Positions 28,667 to 37,704 of a stretch of DNA of 64,000 nucleotides are shown here, piece by piece. The stretch spans positions 3,794,062 through 3,858,061 of the forward strand of contig OX638379.1 of assembly GCA_951813605.1 (NCBI GenBank), given 5' to 3'. The stretch comes from an uncultured Bryobacterales bacterium (GTDB lineage: Bacteria > Acidobacteriota > Terriglobia > Bryobacterales > UBA6623). Position numbers and translations under genes: made by a program. The notes beneath the pieces were generated by a model that saw only the letters and a program-made list of their open reading frames with translations, had not been told where the DNA came from and did not search any database. Each line of letters begins with the position of its first letter. Position 1 is the stretch's first letter.

Positions 28667-29180
28667 TGCCACACTGGCCGTCGCGCTGCTAGTTCTAGGG
28701 GCGCATACGCTGACGGCCCAGACCTTCGGTCTCGGCAGCGAGGCCTCAGCTGAGGAAGTCGAAGCTTGGGACATCACGATCGGCCCGGAAGGCCGCGAGC
28801 TGCCCGAAGGAAGCGGTAGCGCGAAAGAGGGAGCGCAAGTCTACGAAGTACGCTGCAAGGAATGCCACGGTGACCTAGGTGCCGGTGGCGACCAAGCCGC
28901 TCTGGTGGGCAAGCCGGAACAATTGAAGCAGACGCCTCCCATCAAGACGGTCGGGAGCTTCTGGCCGTACGCGACCACCCTCTTCGACTACACTCGGCGA
29001 GCCATGCCGTTTGAAGAGCCCGGGACTCTCACGTCTGACCAGGTATATGCCGTAACAGCCTACGTATTGTTCTTGAACGGCATTGTCGGAGAAGAAGAGA
29101 CTATGGACCGGGAGACGCTTCCCAAGGTGGTGATGCCGAACCGCGACGGTTTCGTGCGCGACCCGCGAGCCGACCGGTAA
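28653..29180 (+). CDS. soxD: SoxD-like c-type cytochrome
   Basis: Electron acceptor subunit of the sulfite dehydrogenase. The 175-residue protein has a Sec signal peptide ending ...LTAQT (about residues 1-23) and one heme-c site, C68-K-E-C71-H72. The likely distal methionine lies in RRAMPFEEPGTLTSDQVYAV (about residue 113), typical of mono-heme class I cytochromes of the SoxD C-terminal domain. Full-length SoxD has two hemes; this is the short one-heme form, as in SorB-type partners. Its start lies inside soxC (14-nt overlap), so translation is likely coupled. Confidence 0.85.
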   Translation: MQKPSATLAVALLVLGAHTLTAQTFGLGSEASAEEVEAWDITIGPEGRELPEGSGSAKEGAQVYEVRCKECHGDLGAGGDQAALVGKPEQLKQTPPIKTVGSFWPYATTLFDYTRRAMPFEEPGTLTSDQVYAVTAYVLFLNGIVGEEETMDRETLPKVVMPNRDGFVRDPRADR

Positions 29181-29231
29181 GCTCTTCGGAAGCTTCCGCC
29201 CGCGCCACGCATTCCTGTTGCGGAGACACGG

Positions 29232-30305
29232 TCAGCCGTGCCGGATCAGGAGCACGTCCCCGTCTTGGACCACGTATTGCTTGCCTTCGAGTCGCAGGTC
29301 GCCACGCTCTCGGGCCCTCGCGTATCCGCCGTGCTCGACGAGCTTGCTCCACTGGATTGTCTCCGCGCGGATGAACCGCTTGGCAAAGTCCGTGTGGACG
29401 GCCCCGGCGGATTCGAGCGCCGATGCGCCGCGCCTGATCGTCCAAGCCCGGCACTCCTTCTTGCTCGCGGTTAGGAACGACATCAGCCCGAGCAATCTGT
29501 AGGTTGCGGCGACAAGCCTTTCAATCCCTGATTCCGACAGGCCGAAGCTCTCGAGGAATTCGTTCCGTTCCGCTGCGTCCAAGTCCGCCAGTTCGGCCTC
29601 GATCCCCCCGCAAACTGCGGTGACCGCGACATGCTTCCGCCCTGCCAGGACATCGGCCTCGAAGTCATCCTCTATGTCGGCAAGGTCCTGGGCGCGGTCG
29701 TCGCCCACGTTCAGGACCAGCAGCATCGGCTTTTCCGAAAGAAATTGGAACCCCTTCAGCTGCTTGGCCTGAGACGGCATTAGGTCGAATTCGCGCAAGG
29801 GCCGCTCTTGCTCCAGCCATTCGAGACACTCTTGGAGCAACGCCCGTTCCGATGCCAAGCCGGAGTCCTTGATCCTCTTCATATCCTTATCGACGCGCTC
29901 CAGCCGGTTCTCGATGACCTGCAGGTCGTTCAGGATCAGCTCCAAGTCGATATTGGCCCAATCGCGGACCGGGTCGACCGAACCCTCGACGTGCATGACG
30001 GTGTCGTCCTCGAACATTCTGAGGACATGGGCGAAAGCGTCCACCGTCCGCAGGCTGCCGATATAGCTGGGCTCCCGCAAGGCCTCCCGAGAAAGGCCTG
30101 GCATGTCCGCGTATTCCACAGTCGCGGGCTTCACCCTTTCCGGCTGAAGCACACTGGCCAGCTCATCGAGCCGCTGGTCAGGCACGTTCGCGACTCCAAG
30201 CTGGACTTTGGTCGTCCCGATACGTCGTTCTGACGAAACGCCCGTCAGGATCTTGAACAGCGATGTCTTGCCGACCTGCGGAAAGCCGATGATGGCGGTC
30301 TTCAT
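29232..30305 (-). CDS. ychF: YchF/Obg-family GTPase or ATPase (divergent paralogue)
   Basis: 357 residues with the layout of YchF: a P-loop G domain (about 1-200), an inserted coiled coil (VIENRLERVDKDMKRIKD) and a C-terminal TGS domain (AVHTDFAKRFIRAETIQW; LRLEGKQYVVQDGDVLLIRHG). YchF binds ATP and ribosomes and affects stress responses and translation. Here the P-loop reads GFPQVGKTSLFK rather than the usual GLPNVGKSTLFN, and the switch II motif is DMPGLS, so it may be a paralogue instead of the housekeeping copy. Start ATG 30305 is 109 nt from the divergent M20 peptidase gene. Confidence 0.85.
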   Translation of the reverse strand: MKTAIIGFPQVGKTSLFKILTGVSSERRIGTTKVQLGVANVPDQRLDELASVLQPERVKPATVEYADMPGLSREALREPSYIGSLRTVDAFAHVLRMFEDDTVMHVEGSVDPVRDWANIDLELILNDLQVIENRLERVDKDMKRIKDSGLASERALLQECLEWLEQERPLREFDLMPSQAKQLKGFQFLSEKPMLLVLNVGDDRAQDLADIEDDFEADVLAGRKHVAVTAVCGGIEAELADLDAAERNEFLESFGLSESGIERLVAATYRLLGLMSFLTASKKECRAWTIRRGASALESAGAVHTDFAKRFIRAETIQWSKLVEHGGYARARERGDLRLEGKQYVVQDGDVLLIRHG

Positions 30306-30399
30306 GCCTGGTTGAGTTCCATCTTGGCACGCCGGGTCGCGCGAGGGCTTGGCACCCGGTCAACGCGAGGGCCCCCGGGCAGGAAGTCCTGTGGCGCAC

Positions 30400-30405
30400 T
30401 ATCCT
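30400..30405 (+). promoter_or_regulatory. -10-like hexamer upstream of M20 peptidase
   Basis: TATCCT, 9 nt before ATG 30415, with no ribosome binding site. Confidence 0.4.
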
Positions 30406-30414
30406 GAAGTCACT

Positions 30415-31794
30415 ATGCCGACATTCGCGGAATGCGCCGATCGGGAACGGATGCGGTTCCAGGACGAGCTCTTCGATTTCCTGCGGATCCCCAGCATCAG
30501 CACGCTTCCGGACCATCAGCCGGATATCGCACGAGCTGCGGACTACGCGAAACAGCAACTCGCCCAAGCGGGCCTGGAGTCCGTCGAAATCATCCAAGGC
30601 AGCGGGCATCCGCTCGTTTACGGCGAATGGCTGGGGGCAGCGGGAAAGCCAACGATCCTCTTCTACGGCCATTACGATGTCCAGCCTGTCGACCCGATCG
30701 ACGAGTGGATCTCCCCTCCGTTCGAGCCCACAGTGCGTGACGGGCAGGTCTACGCTCGCGGAGCGTCTGACGACAAGGGCCAGGTTCTGGCGAACATCAA
30801 GGCGCTCGAAGCCTTGCGACAAGCCCACGGGCAATTGCCCGTGAACGTCAAGTTCCTGATCGAAGGCGAAGAGGAAGTCGGCGGCGAGGCAGTGTCCGAC
30901 TTCGTCGCGTCCAACCCGGCACGCCTGGCCGCCGACGCCGCTTTGGTGTCGGACACGGCGATGTACTTGCCCGAGACTCCGACCATCTGCACAGGCCTGC
31001 GTGGATTGGTTTACACGGAATGGATCGCGAAGGGCACGGCGCACGATCTCCATTCGGGACTGTACGGCGGCGTTGCCCCCAACGCCGTGTTCGGCCTCGT
31101 CGAAATGCTGGCCAGCTGCAAGGACGCAAGCGGCCGCGTGCTGATACCCGGGTTCTACGATGACGTCGAGGTGCCGTCCGAAGCGGAGCGGCTCAGCTGG
31201 GACCGCATTCCGTTCGACGAGGACGCCTACCGGCGCGACGAGGTGGGAGCTGCCACCTTGACCGGCGAGCCAGGCTACAGCGTCTTCGAGCGGGTCGGTT
31301 CGCGGCCCACCTTCGAGGTCCACGGCATTTCGGGAGGATTCACCGGACCGGGAGCGAAGACGGTGATCCCGGCGGCCGCCGCGGCAAAGGTCAGCGCGCG
31401 TTTGGTGCCAAGCCAAGACCCGCTAGCGATATTGCGGATAATGCAGGACTTCGCAGCCGAGAACGCGCCGCCCGGCATCGAAATCGATGTGCAGCTGATT
31501 CACCGGGCTCCGGCTACTCTAGCCGCCACGGACCATCCGATGATCCGAACCGCCTCGGACGCCCTCCGGGACACATGGGGTCGAGAGACCGTATTCATCC
31601 GCTCGGGCGGCTCGATTCCGGTCGTAGGAGACTTCCAGGAGCACCTTGGCATCCCAACGGTGCTCATGGGCTACGGGCTGCCGGACGACGCGTTGCACGC
31701 GCCGAACGAGAAATTCAGCTTGCGCAACTTCCACATGGGCATAGCGTCCACGGGACGATTTCTCGAATTGCTCGGTGAGCGTGCCGCTGGCTGA
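30415..31794 (+). CDS. M20 family metallopeptidase (dipeptidase / CNDP-like)
   Basis: Cytosolic di-zinc aminoacyl peptidase, 459 residues from ATG 30415. The metal ligands of the M20 family are visible: FYGHYDVQPVDP (His), YARGASDDKGQ (bridging Asp) and FLIEGEEEVGG (catalytic Glu and a ligand Glu). A later ligand lies in the closing PNEKFSLRNF segment. The dimerisation lid domain (about 195-350) starts with GLRGLVYTEWIAKGTAHDLH, and GPGAKTVIPAAA follows. Length and motifs match the ArgE/DapE-related 'dipeptidase' group active on short peptides; exact specificity is unknown. The frame is open 66 nt upstream but without typical sequence; the -10-like box supports this ATG. Confidence 0.9.
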   Translation: MPTFAECADRERMRFQDELFDFLRIPSISTLPDHQPDIARAADYAKQQLAQAGLESVEIIQGSGHPLVYGEWLGAAGKPTILFYGHYDVQPVDPIDEWISPPFEPTVRDGQVYARGASDDKGQVLANIKALEALRQAHGQLPVNVKFLIEGEEEVGGEAVSDFVASNPARLAADAALVSDTAMYLPETPTICTGLRGLVYTEWIAKGTAHDLHSGLYGGVAPNAVFGLVEMLASCKDASGRVLIPGFYDDVEVPSEAERLSWDRIPFDEDAYRRDEVGAATLTGEPGYSVFERVGSRPTFEVHGISGGFTGPGAKTVIPAAAAAKVSARLVPSQDPLAILRIMQDFAAENAPPGIEIDVQLIHRAPATLAATDHPMIRTASDALRDTWGRETVFIRSGGSIPVVGDFQEHLGIPTVLMGYGLPDDALHAPNEKFSLRNFHMGIASTGRFLELLGERAAG

Positions 31795-31936
31795 CGACGG
31801 ACCGTTCGCCCGGTCCGCATCGCGGGCGGGCGCGCTTCGATCCAGGGCATCCGTCCACCGCCGATTCGAGCCCTGAAGCCTTGGAAGGGTCGGTTTCCTA
31901 GAGGTCGTCACGCTCCGCGTGTCGGAAGGAGCGGAT

Positions 31937-32339
31937 TCAGGCTGGACGCCCTTCAACCAAGCTCACCGCCGCGAAATCTCCGTCAAGCGCGGGTGCCTGG
32001 TAGACTCGACGCCGGCGCATGAGCTTGAAACTGACCGCGTTAACAAAGGAATGCTGGCGTTCATCTTGCCCGACTAGCCAGCGACGAGCCGACCGCTCAG
32101 CCTCCGGCTCCGCGGGAACGACGGCAGCGCGAGGCTATCGATCCGAAGCGTTGACGACGCTGACGGCTACCCGATGCCCCGCCCGACGACGCAAGAACCT
32201 CCAAGGCTCGCCCACCGCGTGATTGCTGCATGGCAAGAGTCGCGAGTTGCCGCTCCGTCCAGACAATCTTCGCCGCGTCGGGATCCTGGTCGCGAGGAAC
32301 GAGGAGGGGCACCCAGAATCCGGTTTCGACGAATCTCAA
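31937..32339 (-). pseudogene. Decayed VapC-type PIN-domain toxin
   Basis: Near full-length PIN ribonuclease broken by at least one frameshift and one stop. The start, FVETGFWVPLLVPRDQD (first PIN acidic residue shifted to Glu), is read from a TTG at 32339. After a frameshift near 32230 a second frame continues with CSNHAVGEPWRFLRRRAGHR, then a TAG, then ARRWLVGQDERQHSF, VNAVSFKLMRRRRVYQAPA and LDGDFAAVSLVEGRP. This matches the usual end of VapC proteins (F-D-A-V-S-F... and F-D-x-D-F). The antitoxin remnant upstream overlaps its start, as in working vapBC pairs. Confidence 0.75.
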
Positions 32340-32560
32340 GTCCCTTGCACGGCATCGTCAATGTTCGCCGGTGCGATGTCGACAGTGCCGATCAAGGATT
32401 TCAGGGGGTCATCCGTGACGTCCATGCCCTTGCCGCAACAAGTCGCCGCACATTCGCGTTTTAGCAAAGCACTTGATCGGCTGCCTCTTGCTGCTTCTGC
32501 CTCGAGTAAACCGTCAAGTTCTGCGTCAATGTAGACCCGATATACCCCGCATTCGAGAAA
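32336..32560 (-). pseudogene. Decayed VapB-type antitoxin
   Basis: Minus-strand frame reading VYIDAELDGLLEAEAARG, then SRSSALLKRECAATC, then GMDVTDDPLKSLIGTVDI and ending just past DDAV. This resembles a ribbon-helix-helix antitoxin in which a short DNA-binding part precedes a toxin-wrapping tail. No normal start codon remains upstream of about 32545 (an expected methionine-arginine-threonine start is missing). Its TGA at 32336-32338 overlaps the toxin start, the classic order antitoxin then toxin. The right boundary is approximate. Confidence 0.6.
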
Positions 32561-32655
32561 TACACAACCTTACGGTGCCCGATCCGAGGGACAGTTCGGC
32601 ATGCTTTGCTGGCCCTCGGCCGGACTCCCGAGCAAGGGACGAATTGACCGGCCGC

Positions 32656-34089
32656 CTATTCCGGCGATATTGGCAGGCGCGCCCCGGAGGATCGCAGGCC
32701 ATCGTCCAAGGCGGATTCGAGAGCCGTCCTCCGCGCCTCCTCCGTCCCGGAAAGGTCTTGCTCCTCGCCGAGGTCAGACGCAAGGTTGTAAAGTTCGGTC
32801 TTCGCGGGGTCGTAGAACCGGATGAGCTTCCAGTCCCCCTTTCGAATGACGGAATAAGGGTCGTGGCCAGGCCCGCGCCGGTAGTGCGGGAAATGCCACA
32901 GGAGCGCGCGCTTCGGCAATTCCCCTCCCCGCAGAGCCGGACCTAGGTCGATGCCGTCGATCTCCCGGTCGACGGGCGGCCGCGTTCCCACCGCTGCGGC
33001 AATAGTAGGCAGGAGATCGATGCTGGCGACAGGCTCGCCAGACACTGACCCAGGCTTTGTGACACCCGGCCATCGCACGATCCAAGGAGTGCGCAAGCCT
33101 CCTTCGTACGCATAGCCCTTTCCGCTTCGCAGCGGCGCATTCTCCGTGGGACGACCATTCCGGTCCAAGCCGCCGTTGTCCCCCGTGAAGACGACCATGG
33201 TTCGATCCGCTATGCCTGTCCGGTCAAGCGTCGAAAGCAGGCGACCCATCGCATCGTCCACGCTATGCACCATGGCGGCATAGACCGGATCGTCCTGCCC
33301 GCTGCCATCGCGCGAGCGCTCGTATTCCGCGACGAGGTCCTTCTTAGCTTGGATGGGCGTGTGCACCGCGTAGTGCGAGAGGTACAGCAAGAACGGCCTG
33401 TCCTTGTTGCGCTGGATGAACCCGACCGCTTCGTCGGCCTCTCGATCCGTCAAGTACTCTCCTGCGTTTCTTGGCTGCAATGTCGGGATGCCCATCGGAA
33501 GCCGCGGCGTCTCGACATAAGGATCGAAGTAGGAAGGCGGCTGGCCGTAGTCCCAGCCGCCGTAGTTCTCGTCGAACCCTTGGTCAACGGGAAGATGGCC
33601 TCGGCCGCCCAAGTGCCATTTGCCGATGAAGGCGCTCGCGTAGCCGAGAGGCTTCAGCATTTCGGCAAGCGTGATTTCGCTGTGGGGGAGTTGCAATTCG
33701 TTGACAGGCGTCTGCAGCTTCCGGGCGGAATCCCCCGCGCGGTGGTACCCGAACCTGTTGCGAATGTTCGGCCATTGGCGGGCGCTCAGTTGAAACTCAG
33801 CGCGAATCCAGTCGGTGATGCCCAGGCGCGCTGGCGAGCGGCCAGTCATCAGCGCGGCCCGCGTCGGGGAGCAAACCGCGCACGAGGCGTAGCCATCGGT
33901 GAATCGGATGCCCGTGGCGGCGAGCCGGTCGATGTTGGGCGTCCTATAGAAATCCGATCCCTGGCATCCGAGATCCATCCAGCCCAGGTCGTCGACCAGC
34001 ACGACAACGACATTTGGAGGAGGGGTGGCGGCGAGGGAGAAACCCGTCAGGAGCGCCGCAAGCGAAGCGAATCGGATCATTTGCTGCAT
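32656..34089 (-). CDS. Sulfatase (type I, formylglycine-dependent), arylsulfatase A-like
   Basis: Hydrolyses sulfate esters, probably of sulfated sugars, in the periplasm or outside. The 477-residue protein from ATG 34089 has a signal peptide (MIRFASLAALLTGFSLA). Calcium ligands are in VVLVDDLGWMDLG (D33, D34), and the maturation site is C73-S-P-T-R in SCAVCSPTRAALMTGRSPAR. Further family motifs are GKWHLGGRG, TGDNGGLDRNGRP and a C-terminal LYNLASDLGEEQDLS. The cysteine must be converted by a sulfatase-maturating enzyme encoded elsewhere. The frame is open 69 nt upstream without signal-peptide character. It stands alone between the decayed vapBC and the NatAB genes. Confidence 0.93.
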   Translation of the reverse strand: MQQMIRFASLAALLTGFSLAATPPPNVVVVLVDDLGWMDLGCQGSDFYRTPNIDRLAATGIRFTDGYASCAVCSPTRAALMTGRSPARLGITDWIRAEFQLSARQWPNIRNRFGYHRAGDSARKLQTPVNELQLPHSEITLAEMLKPLGYASAFIGKWHLGGRGHLPVDQGFDENYGGWDYGQPPSYFDPYVETPRLPMGIPTLQPRNAGEYLTDREADEAVGFIQRNKDRPFLLYLSHYAVHTPIQAKKDLVAEYERSRDGSGQDDPVYAAMVHSVDDAMGRLLSTLDRTGIADRTMVVFTGDNGGLDRNGRPTENAPLRSGKGYAYEGGLRTPWIVRWPGVTKPGSVSGEPVASIDLLPTIAAAVGTRPPVDREIDGIDLGPALRGGELPKRALLWHFPHYRRGPGHDPYSVIRKGDWKLIRFYDPAKTELYNLASDLGEEQDLSGTEEARRTALESALDDGLRSSGARLPISPE

Positions 34090-34229
34090 TGCCGGTAACC
34101 CGCAGCCCGTGCCGAGGGCGCTACCGATCCTAGCAGGATCGCCGCGCGGAACGGCCAAGACGGAAGACCGCGTCCCGGGCCTAGGCGCATAGGGGGTGAA
34201 CAGGACTCGCGTAGAGCCCCGTTCAGGGG

Positions 34230-35411
34230 CTACCTGCCGAAAACGATCTTCTCGCTCCGGAACAAGCGCGCCGTGAGCAGAAGCATCCCGATGGCACCGG
34301 CGATCGCCACCGACGCCGCGATTGCGTACGAGAGCGGCTCGAATGCCGCGCCTTCAATCAGGTCGTTGATCAGGTTGAACTGGCCCAGCACCGGCACGAA
34401 GAGCTGCCAGAGAGCGTACTCGGCAGGCGTGTCCATCATCAGCACCATCGGCGCCACCGGCAGCAGCATGAGGAACGACACGTAGGATTGCGCCTCCTTG
34501 TACGAGCGCGCGAGTGTCGCAACGGCCATTTGCAGCGCCGTCACAAGTAGAGCCAACGGTAGAACAACCAGCACGATGCCGGCAATTTCGCGCGGTCCGA
34601 TGTCCAGACGGAGGCCCATTTCCCGCAAGGGGGAACGCTCCAGAATCAAGAGCAGCAACACGCCCGTTAATGCGAGGCTTGCCCACGAGAAGGCAACAGA
34701 GGCCAGCCACTTGCCTCCGACGATCGAGATGCGGGGTACCGAATTCGCCAAGAGCCGCTCTAGAGACCCGCGCTCCCTTTCGCCGGCCGTCGAGTCGATC
34801 GCGATCTGGAGGCCTCCGATGAAGATGGTCATGACGAGGAGCATGGGCATGAAGGCGAGCGCCTTCGCCGCGCGTTCCTGTTCGGTCTCGAGATCTACCG
34901 TCTCGACTTGCACGGGCCGGACGACCTCCGGACTCACGCCGCGGACGATAAGTCGCTGGCTGGCGATCAACTGCCCGTACCCTTGGATCAGGCTTCGAGC
35001 ACGCCTCGCGGCCCGTTCAGCGCTTTCATCCGAACTGTCCACGACGATCTGGACCTCGGCGGTCTTGGACCTTGCAAAGCGCTGGCCGAAATCGTCCGGA
35101 ACAACCAAGACGAATTTGACACTGCCCTCGCTGACTGCCCTCCGCGGCTGACTCGGACCCGGCATGATTTCGACCCCGGACTGCTGCGCCAGCCAGTCGA
35201 TCAACGCTTGCGCATGTTCCGCGCCGACGACGGGCACGGTGATCTCCCGGTCTCGTTCCATCCGATCAGAAGCCAGTTGGAACATGTAGAAAACCATCAG
35301 GGGAAGAAGCGCCAGCGGCACCAGCGCAGAGATGATCGACCGACGATCGCGGAGGCCGTCTAGTATCTCCTTTCGGAGCACCACTCCGAGCAAGGCCAGA
35401 GGGCGCGTCAT
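34230..35411 (-). CDS. natB: ABC transporter permease, NatB-type (sodium/other exporter)
   Basis: 393-residue ABC-2 type membrane protein: an N-terminal helix (SIISALVPLALLPLMVFYMF, about 25-44), a large extracytoplasmic loop (about 45-190), then five to six helices in the C-terminal half including ALAFMPMLLVMTIFIGGLQIA and IVLVVLPLALLVTALQMAVA. The GERERGSLERLLANSV coupling motif is typical of NatB and CPBP-less ABC-2 exporters. In Bacillus NatAB exports sodium; here the substrate is unknown. The start overlaps the stop of the ATPase gene by 4 nt. Final gene of the hydrolase-natA-natB run. Confidence 0.86.
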   Translation of the reverse strand: MTRPLALLGVVLRKEILDGLRDRRSIISALVPLALLPLMVFYMFQLASDRMERDREITVPVVGAEHAQALIDWLAQQSGVEIMPGPSQPRRAVSEGSVKFVLVVPDDFGQRFARSKTAEVQIVVDSSDESAERAARRARSLIQGYGQLIASQRLIVRGVSPEVVRPVQVETVDLETEQERAAKALAFMPMLLVMTIFIGGLQIAIDSTAGERERGSLERLLANSVPRISIVGGKWLASVAFSWASLALTGVLLLLILERSPLREMGLRLDIGPREIAGIVLVVLPLALLVTALQMAVATLARSYKEAQSYVSFLMLLPVAPMVLMMDTPAEYALWQLFVPVLGQFNLINDLIEGAAFEPLSYAIAASVAIAGAIGMLLLTARLFRSEKIVFGR

Positions 35412-36139
35412 TCCGGCCCTCCCTCGCTTCTCGTCAATGCAACAAAGACGTCTTCGAGGCTTTCCAGTCCGGTCGCGGCGCGCAACTCGTCAGGCGTGCC
35501 GTGGGCGACCACGCGTCCTGACGAAACGATCACGATCGAATCGCACACCGCCGCGACCTCCTGCATGACGTGACTCGAGAATACGACGCATCTGCCCTCC
35601 TCGCGAAGTGCGCGGGTCATGCTCCGAATCGCCCTGGTGCTCATCACGTCGAGCCCGTTGGTCGGCTCGTCAAGAATCACGTTCTGCGGGCCATGCACCA
35701 AGGCGCAAGCCAGAGCCACCTTCGTGCGTTCGCCCTGCGAGAACCCTTCGGCTCGCCGATCAGCGATGTCGGTCATGTCGAGAAGGTCGACCAGCGCCGA
35801 GCATCGCGTGTCGGCTTCGCGACGGCGCAGCCCCTGAAGGTTGGCAAAGTACCGGACATGCTCTCGCGCCGTCAATCGCGGGTAGACGCCGCGCGATTCC
35901 GAAAGCACTCCGAGACGGGCCTGCGCTCCCGACGGATCCTCAGCGACATCGATTCCGTCAACGAGCACATGACCGCCGTCAGGCTGGATCAGGCCGTAGA
36001 TTGTGCGAAGCGTGGTGGTTTTTCCCGCTCCGTTCGGCCCGAGCAAAGCAGTGACCGAGCCGTTTTCCGCTTGGAAGGAGACTTGGTCCACGGCGATGAT
36101 CTCTCCGAAGCGCTTGCATATGCCGCGAATCTCGATCAC
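35408..36139 (-). CDS. natA: ABC transporter ATP-binding protein, NatA-type
   Basis: 243-residue ATPase subunit energising the NatB-like permease. It has Walker A GPNGAGKTTTLRTIYG (about residue 35), a Q-loop in ARLGVLSESRGVYPRLTAREH, signature FSQGERTKVALA, Walker B QNVILDEPTNGLDV and the switch histidine in VVFSSHVMQEV. The C-terminal LESLEDVFVALT motif is typical of NatA. GTG 36139 is preferred to an ATG at 36208 because the fold starts directly at IEIRGICKRFGE and GTG overlaps the hydrolase stop by 4 nt. Confidence 0.93.
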   Translation of the reverse strand: MIEIRGICKRFGEIIAVDQVSFQAENGSVTALLGPNGAGKTTTLRTIYGLIQPDGGHVLVDGIDVAEDPSGAQARLGVLSESRGVYPRLTAREHVRYFANLQGLRRREADTRCSALVDLLDMTDIADRRAEGFSQGERTKVALACALVHGPQNVILDEPTNGLDVMSTRAIRSMTRALREEGRCVVFSSHVMQEVAAVCDSIVIVSSGRVVAHGTPDELRAATGLESLEDVFVALTRSEGGPE

Positions 36140-37704
36140 CGCTCCGCCTCCATGGGAGGGCCAGCAGGAGTTACGAAGAATGGCGGGCGATCTAATGCCG
36201 TGACGCACGCCTCGTCCAAGCTTTCCGACGACCCGTCACGGATGAATTGCTCTATGAGATCAGGCACGCAGCCCTGGCTGGAGGTGCCGTGGGCCGCACC
36301 GGGCACCACAATGTGGCGGGCATTGGAGAGTCCGTCGGAAAGCTTGTCGCCCCAGCGAGGAGGTGTGACCGGGTCGAGCGCGCCGGATAGCACCAAGGCC
36401 GGCACGGCGGAGAGCACTGGTTCTCGATAGCTTTCCGCAATCGCGCCGCGCGGCCAGATCTCGCACACCTTGTCCCATAGTTCCATGGTCGATTCGCCCC
36501 CAAACGCTCCGGAAGCGGCCTCCCTGCGCTCTCGGGCATCGATCCAAGGAAGATCCTCTGCGCAGATGACCGAGAAGAACATTCCCAGACTGATCCTGCC
36601 TTCAGAGGGAGCGCTCTCCAGCGCGACCGCCAATGCGAGCAACCCATCGAAGTCCCCGCCGTGAGCCCTCTCAATCAGCAGCGGGAGCAGCGCAGCCGAT
36701 TCAGGGCTGTAGAGCGCCCCGCGCAACGCCGTAGTGAAAACGTCCCGATGAATCGCAAGCTCCACCCCGTCGCCGGTCCTCGGATGCTTCGCAGCGACGA
36801 CGTCCGGTTGGGTGGCCAAACGCTCCAGCAACTCGGCAAGCTTGCGGCGCAGGTCAGGGAATCGCTGCCTGCACAGGTCCCTCTGCTCGCAGGCGTCCAG
36901 CATCAATTCCAGCGCGCGCTGCGCATCCTGCGGGAACGACAGCGGCAGCTTCATGGAAAGCGGGGCGGCACCGTCAAACACAACGCTTCGGACGCGTTCG
37001 GCGTGACGTCGCAAGTAGACCAGCGCGGCTCGCGTGCCATAAGAGCCGCCCCAGAGGTTAATCTTGTCGTAGCCGAGCTTGGCGCGAACCTCGTCTAGAT
37101 CATCCATCGCGGCAGGCGTCGTGTAATGCTGCACGTCGGCATCGAACTGCGACAGGCACTGCTGGATGGCCTCGAAGGCGTAGTCGCTGCTGAATAGCAG
37201 CTGCAGGTCGTCCGTGTCTAACTCGCAATGCAGTCCGTTCGACTCCCCCGTGCCCCGCTGGTCGACGAAAACTAGGTCCCGGTCCCGCCTCACGTCGCGG
37301 AACATTTCTGAGAGAACCGAACTTAGCTGTGCGGCGCCTTGCCCGGGACCACCTGCTAGGACGAAAAGCGGGTCGGGCTGCGGGTCGCGGCGCTGGGCGG
37401 GATACACGACGACCCTCAGGTTGATCGTGCGCCCAACGGCGCGATCCCGGTCTTCAAAGACCGTGACCCAGCCGCATCTGGCATTGCGAGGCCATTCGCC
37501 GGGCTCGCATTCCTCGATCACGGCTTGGCTTTCTACGGCTGCCGCTCCGGAGCCGCAAGCGCATGCGAAGCCCAGAGCGGCGCTAGCAAGAAGGCTGCGC
37601 CAGAACGAACCCCCGCGGCGTGGATTTCTAGGGCCCTGCCCGGAAGGCTCCAGATAATCCGGCTGAGTCTCGGTTTGGCGAGGGAATTCGAACGGACTGC
37701 TCAT
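36136..37704 (-). CDS. Alpha/beta-hydrolase, tripeptidyl/prolyl aminopeptidase-like, exported
   Basis: 522-residue hydrolase of the TAP-like/proline iminopeptidase group. A signal segment (FWRSLLASAALGFACACG, about 34-51) contains a possible lipobox. The oxyanion region is FVLAGGPGQGAAQ, DLVFVDQRGTGESNGL follows, and the nucleophile serine lies in NLWGGSYGTRAALVYLRRH. The acid and base are probably in LVLSGALDPVTPP and VVPGAAHGTS. A C-terminal TAP_C-like segment is present. Such enzymes release N-terminal residues or hydrolyse esters outside the cytoplasm. It precedes natA with a 4-nt overlap, so export or detoxification linked to NatAB is possible but not shown. The N-terminal 30 residues are unusually polar, so a later start is possible. 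Confidence 0.82.
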   Translation of the reverse strand: MSSPFEFPRQTETQPDYLEPSGQGPRNPRRGGSFWRSLLASAALGFACACGSGAAAVESQAVIEECEPGEWPRNARCGWVTVFEDRDRAVGRTINLRVVVYPAQRRDPQPDPLFVLAGGPGQGAAQLSSVLSEMFRDVRRDRDLVFVDQRGTGESNGLHCELDTDDLQLLFSSDYAFEAIQQCLSQFDADVQHYTTPAAMDDLDEVRAKLGYDKINLWGGSYGTRAALVYLRRHAERVRSVVFDGAAPLSMKLPLSFPQDAQRALELMLDACEQRDLCRQRFPDLRRKLAELLERLATQPDVVAAKHPRTGDGVELAIHRDVFTTALRGALYSPESAALLPLLIERAHGGDFDGLLALAVALESAPSEGRISLGMFFSVICAEDLPWIDARERREAASGAFGGESTMELWDKVCEIWPRGAIAESYREPVLSAVPALVLSGALDPVTPPRWGDKLSDGLSNARHIVVPGAAHGTSSQGCVPDLIEQFIRDGSSESLDEACVTALDRPPFFVTPAGPPMEAER

